Part shown: positions 4,730 to 6,066 of the stretch, piece by piece
Layout: every line of letters starts with the position of its first letter
How positions within the stretch are numbered: the first letter of the stretch is position 1
NCBI GenBank assembly: GCA_937900125.1
Contig: CALCEK010000314.1
Coordinates: 1-6,066, forward strand
Origin: an uncultured Treponema sp.
Lineage (GTDB): Bacteria > Spirochaetota > Spirochaetia > Treponematales > Treponemataceae
Direction of reading: 5' to 3'
Length of the DNA: 6,066 nt
Made by a program: the position numbers and the translations under genes
Notes under the pieces: model-generated
The model's input: only the letters and a program-made list of their open reading frames with translations
Databases searched by the model: none
What the model was told of the DNA's origin: nothing

Positions 4730-6066
4730 TTACACATTGAACTGGTCTATCTGGGCACCGATGTCGCCGATGGACTGTTCCATCTTTTCGGCGATTTCGC
4801 TTAAGGCGATGCCTGTCTCGTTTATCTTGCGCGCGCCCACGGACATCTCATCCATGCTGCTCTGCATGATGCCCGTGGCAGTCTGCAGGTTGCGTACTTC
4901 TTCGAGGATTGCCTTGTTGCCCTCGGACATCTCCTTTGAGGCGGTGCGCACCTCGATGGTGCTGTCGTTCATGGAGTGGAGTGCCTCGCTTATCTGGCGG
5001 GAACCCTGCGACTGTTCCTCCATGGCGGCCTTAATCTGGCGAACCAGCTCATCCGTTTCTTTAATCTGGGCAGTTACGCCCTGGAACGCCTTGCTGGACT
5101 CCTGAGAGGCGGACACGACGCTGACAATGGAATCCTTGATGCCGTTGAGCTGCTCGCCGATGGTCTTGGACTGCACACTGGAGGTTTCTGACAGTTTGCG
5201 GATTTCATCGGCGACGACGCTGAATCCCTTGCCTGCCTCGCCCGCGTGAGCTGCCTCGATGGCGGCGTTCATGGCAAGCAAGTTTGTCTGCTCGGCAATG
5301 GCCGCTATGGCCTGGTTCGCCTCCTGCAGCATTTCGCTCTGGCCTTCTATCTGCGTGATGCGGTCGTTGACATCCAGCTGCTTCTGGGCACCGGACTGGG
5401 CGGTGCTGGAAAGCGTTTCGAACGAGGCGGCCATCTTGTCAACGGAGGCGTTCACCGAGTTGATGTTGCCAATCATCTCTTCGACGGCAGCGGATGCCTG
5501 AGTGACACCAGCACTCTGGTTTTCTATCATGTGCTCGAGGGACTCGATGTTGGAAGCGATTTCGTTCACCGCACCGGCGGTCTGGTGTACGCTGTCCGCC
5601 TGGGAATTAATCTGCGAGTGCATGGATTCAATGTTCGCCAGAATCTGCGTGATGGAGGCGGACGTGTCCTGCGTACTCGCAGCCATGTCCTGCCCTGCAA
5701 ATTCCAGCGCGTCCCTGGACTGCTTGACTCCGGAGATGATGGTCTGGAGTTTTTCGGCGAACGCATTGAAGCCTTCGACCACGCGCCCGATTTCGTTGTT
5801 CGACTTGAGCTCGATTCGCTTTGTGAGGTCTGCGTCGCCTGAAGCGATTTCCGTAATTGCGCCTTCAACCACAGAAAGCGGTTTGAGTGAGCGGACAAGT
5901 GCCAGCGCGCCTAAACCAATAAGTATGAGAACTGAGAGAATTCCTCCCAGCATAAGCTGATTTCGGACATTGTAAACAAGATCGTAAATCTGATTGTCCG
6001 GGATAGAAAGGGCCAGAGACCACGGTGTGCCTTCGATAGGGGTGTAAACGATTAAATCCTTGCCGC
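4730..6066 (-). CDS. Methyl-accepting chemotaxis protein, C-terminal 444 residues (N-terminus beyond the window)
   Basis: This is a transmembrane chemoreceptor that passes a periplasmic ligand signal to CheA/CheW. The frame is open to the right edge. An internal ATG at 5953 is not the start, because the residues before it are clearly coding. They include GTPWSLALSIPDNQIYDLV, the typical end of a periplasmic Cache-type sensor domain. A membrane helix follows (about 5956-5894, LMLGGILSVLILIGLGALAL), then a HAMP domain (about 5902-5744, with PLSVVEGAITEIASGDADL and NEIGRVVEGFN). The long coiled-coil signalling domain has the highly conserved hairpin tip at 5293-5192 (EQTNLLAMNAAIEAAHAGEA, GKGFSVVADEIRKL). 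Ala/Ser/Gln/Glu-rich heptads on both sides contain likely methylation sites. There is no C-terminal CheR-docking pentapeptide; the protein ends QIDQFNV. The ligand is unknown because most of the sensor domain is outside the window. Base composition is visibly richer in GC than in the transporter operon. Confidence 0.95.
   Translation of the reverse strand, partial: GKDLIVYTPIEGTPWSLALSIPDNQIYDLVYNVRNQLMLGGILSVLILIGLGALALVRSLKPLSVVEGAITEIASGDADLTKRIELKSNNEIGRVVEGFNAFAEKLQTIISGVKQSRDALEFAGQDMAASTQDTSASITQILANIESMHSQINSQADSVHQTAGAVNEIASNIESLEHMIENQSAGVTQASAAVEEMIGNINSVNASVDKMAASFETLSSTAQSGAQKQLDVNDRITQIEGQSEMLQEANQAIAAIAEQTNLLAMNAAIEAAHAGEAGKGFSVVADEIRKLSETSSVQSKTIGEQLNGIKDSIVSVVSASQESSKAFQGVTAQIKETDELVRQIKAAMEEQSQGSRQISEALHSMNDSTIEVRTASKEMSEGNKAILEEVRNLQTATGIMQSSMDEMSVGARKINETGIALSEIAEKMEQSIGDIGAQIDQFNV

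Noticed and set aside
5246..5960. Long plus-strand open frames opposite the chemotaxis receptor (up to 198 codons).
   Set aside because: They are the antisense shadow of a strongly conserved coiled-coil gene with GC-rich third positions. There is no ribosome binding site and no domain resemblance.
1..6066. CRISPR arrays, tRNA or rRNA genes, riboswitches, toxin-antitoxin or defence gene pairs.
   Set aside because: No regularly spaced repeats, cloverleaf or rRNA segments, riboswitch-like leader, or defence-family motifs were seen. The only mobile-element trace is the TnpB-like fragment.

Overview
The window looks like chromosomal DNA from a spirochaete, most probably a Treponema. This is inferred from the style of the methyl-accepting chemotaxis protein, the Cys-less 'AFASGQKD'-type signal peptide on the solute-binding protein, strong AGGAGG/GGAGG ribosome binding sites and the mixed base composition. 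No rRNA or tRNA confirms it, so the genus is an inference. Almost every intact gene lies on the minus strand, so transcription runs from right to left.

Layout from left to right. (1) Positions 1-134 hold the first 25 codons of an unidentified minus-strand gene that runs off the left edge, with its own ribosome binding site and a probable promoter. (2) A terminator hairpin at 149-181 separates it from the next unit. Between the hairpin and the next stop codon (182-288) I see nothing recognisable. (3) Positions 289-4136 are a compact five-gene operon. In transcription order it encodes a family 3 periplasmic amino-acid-binding protein, two permeases resembling GluC and GluD, a GlnQ-type ATPase and a class I glutamine-amidotransferase-like gamma-glutamyl hydrolase (peptidase C26, PuuD-like). 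The genes touch or overlap (gaps of 1 nt, or overlaps of 4 and 35 nt), so they should be co-transcribed and translationally coupled. (4) Positions 4137-4729 contain no intact gene. They hold the operon's probable promoter, a palindrome placed where transcription should start, a decayed TnpB (IS200/IS605-type) fragment on the minus strand, and the last ~65 codons of an ABC exporter on the plus strand with a 1-base frameshift near its end. (5) From 4730 to the right edge is the C-terminal 444 residues of a methyl-accepting chemotaxis protein whose N-terminus lies outside the window.

Functionally, the operon should capture a glutamate- or glutamine-like compound in the periplasm, import it with ATP, and possibly hydrolyse a gamma-glutamyl bond in the cytoplasm. 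The hydrolase suggests that the imported substrate could be a gamma-glutamyl conjugate rather than a free amino acid.

The most unusual part is the 4206-4722 junction. A transposon-nuclease relic abuts a beheaded exporter gene exactly where the base composition changes from the more AT-rich transporter side to the GC-richer chemotaxis side. This looks like the edge of an acquired or rearranged segment. I did not find a convincing new multi-gene system.
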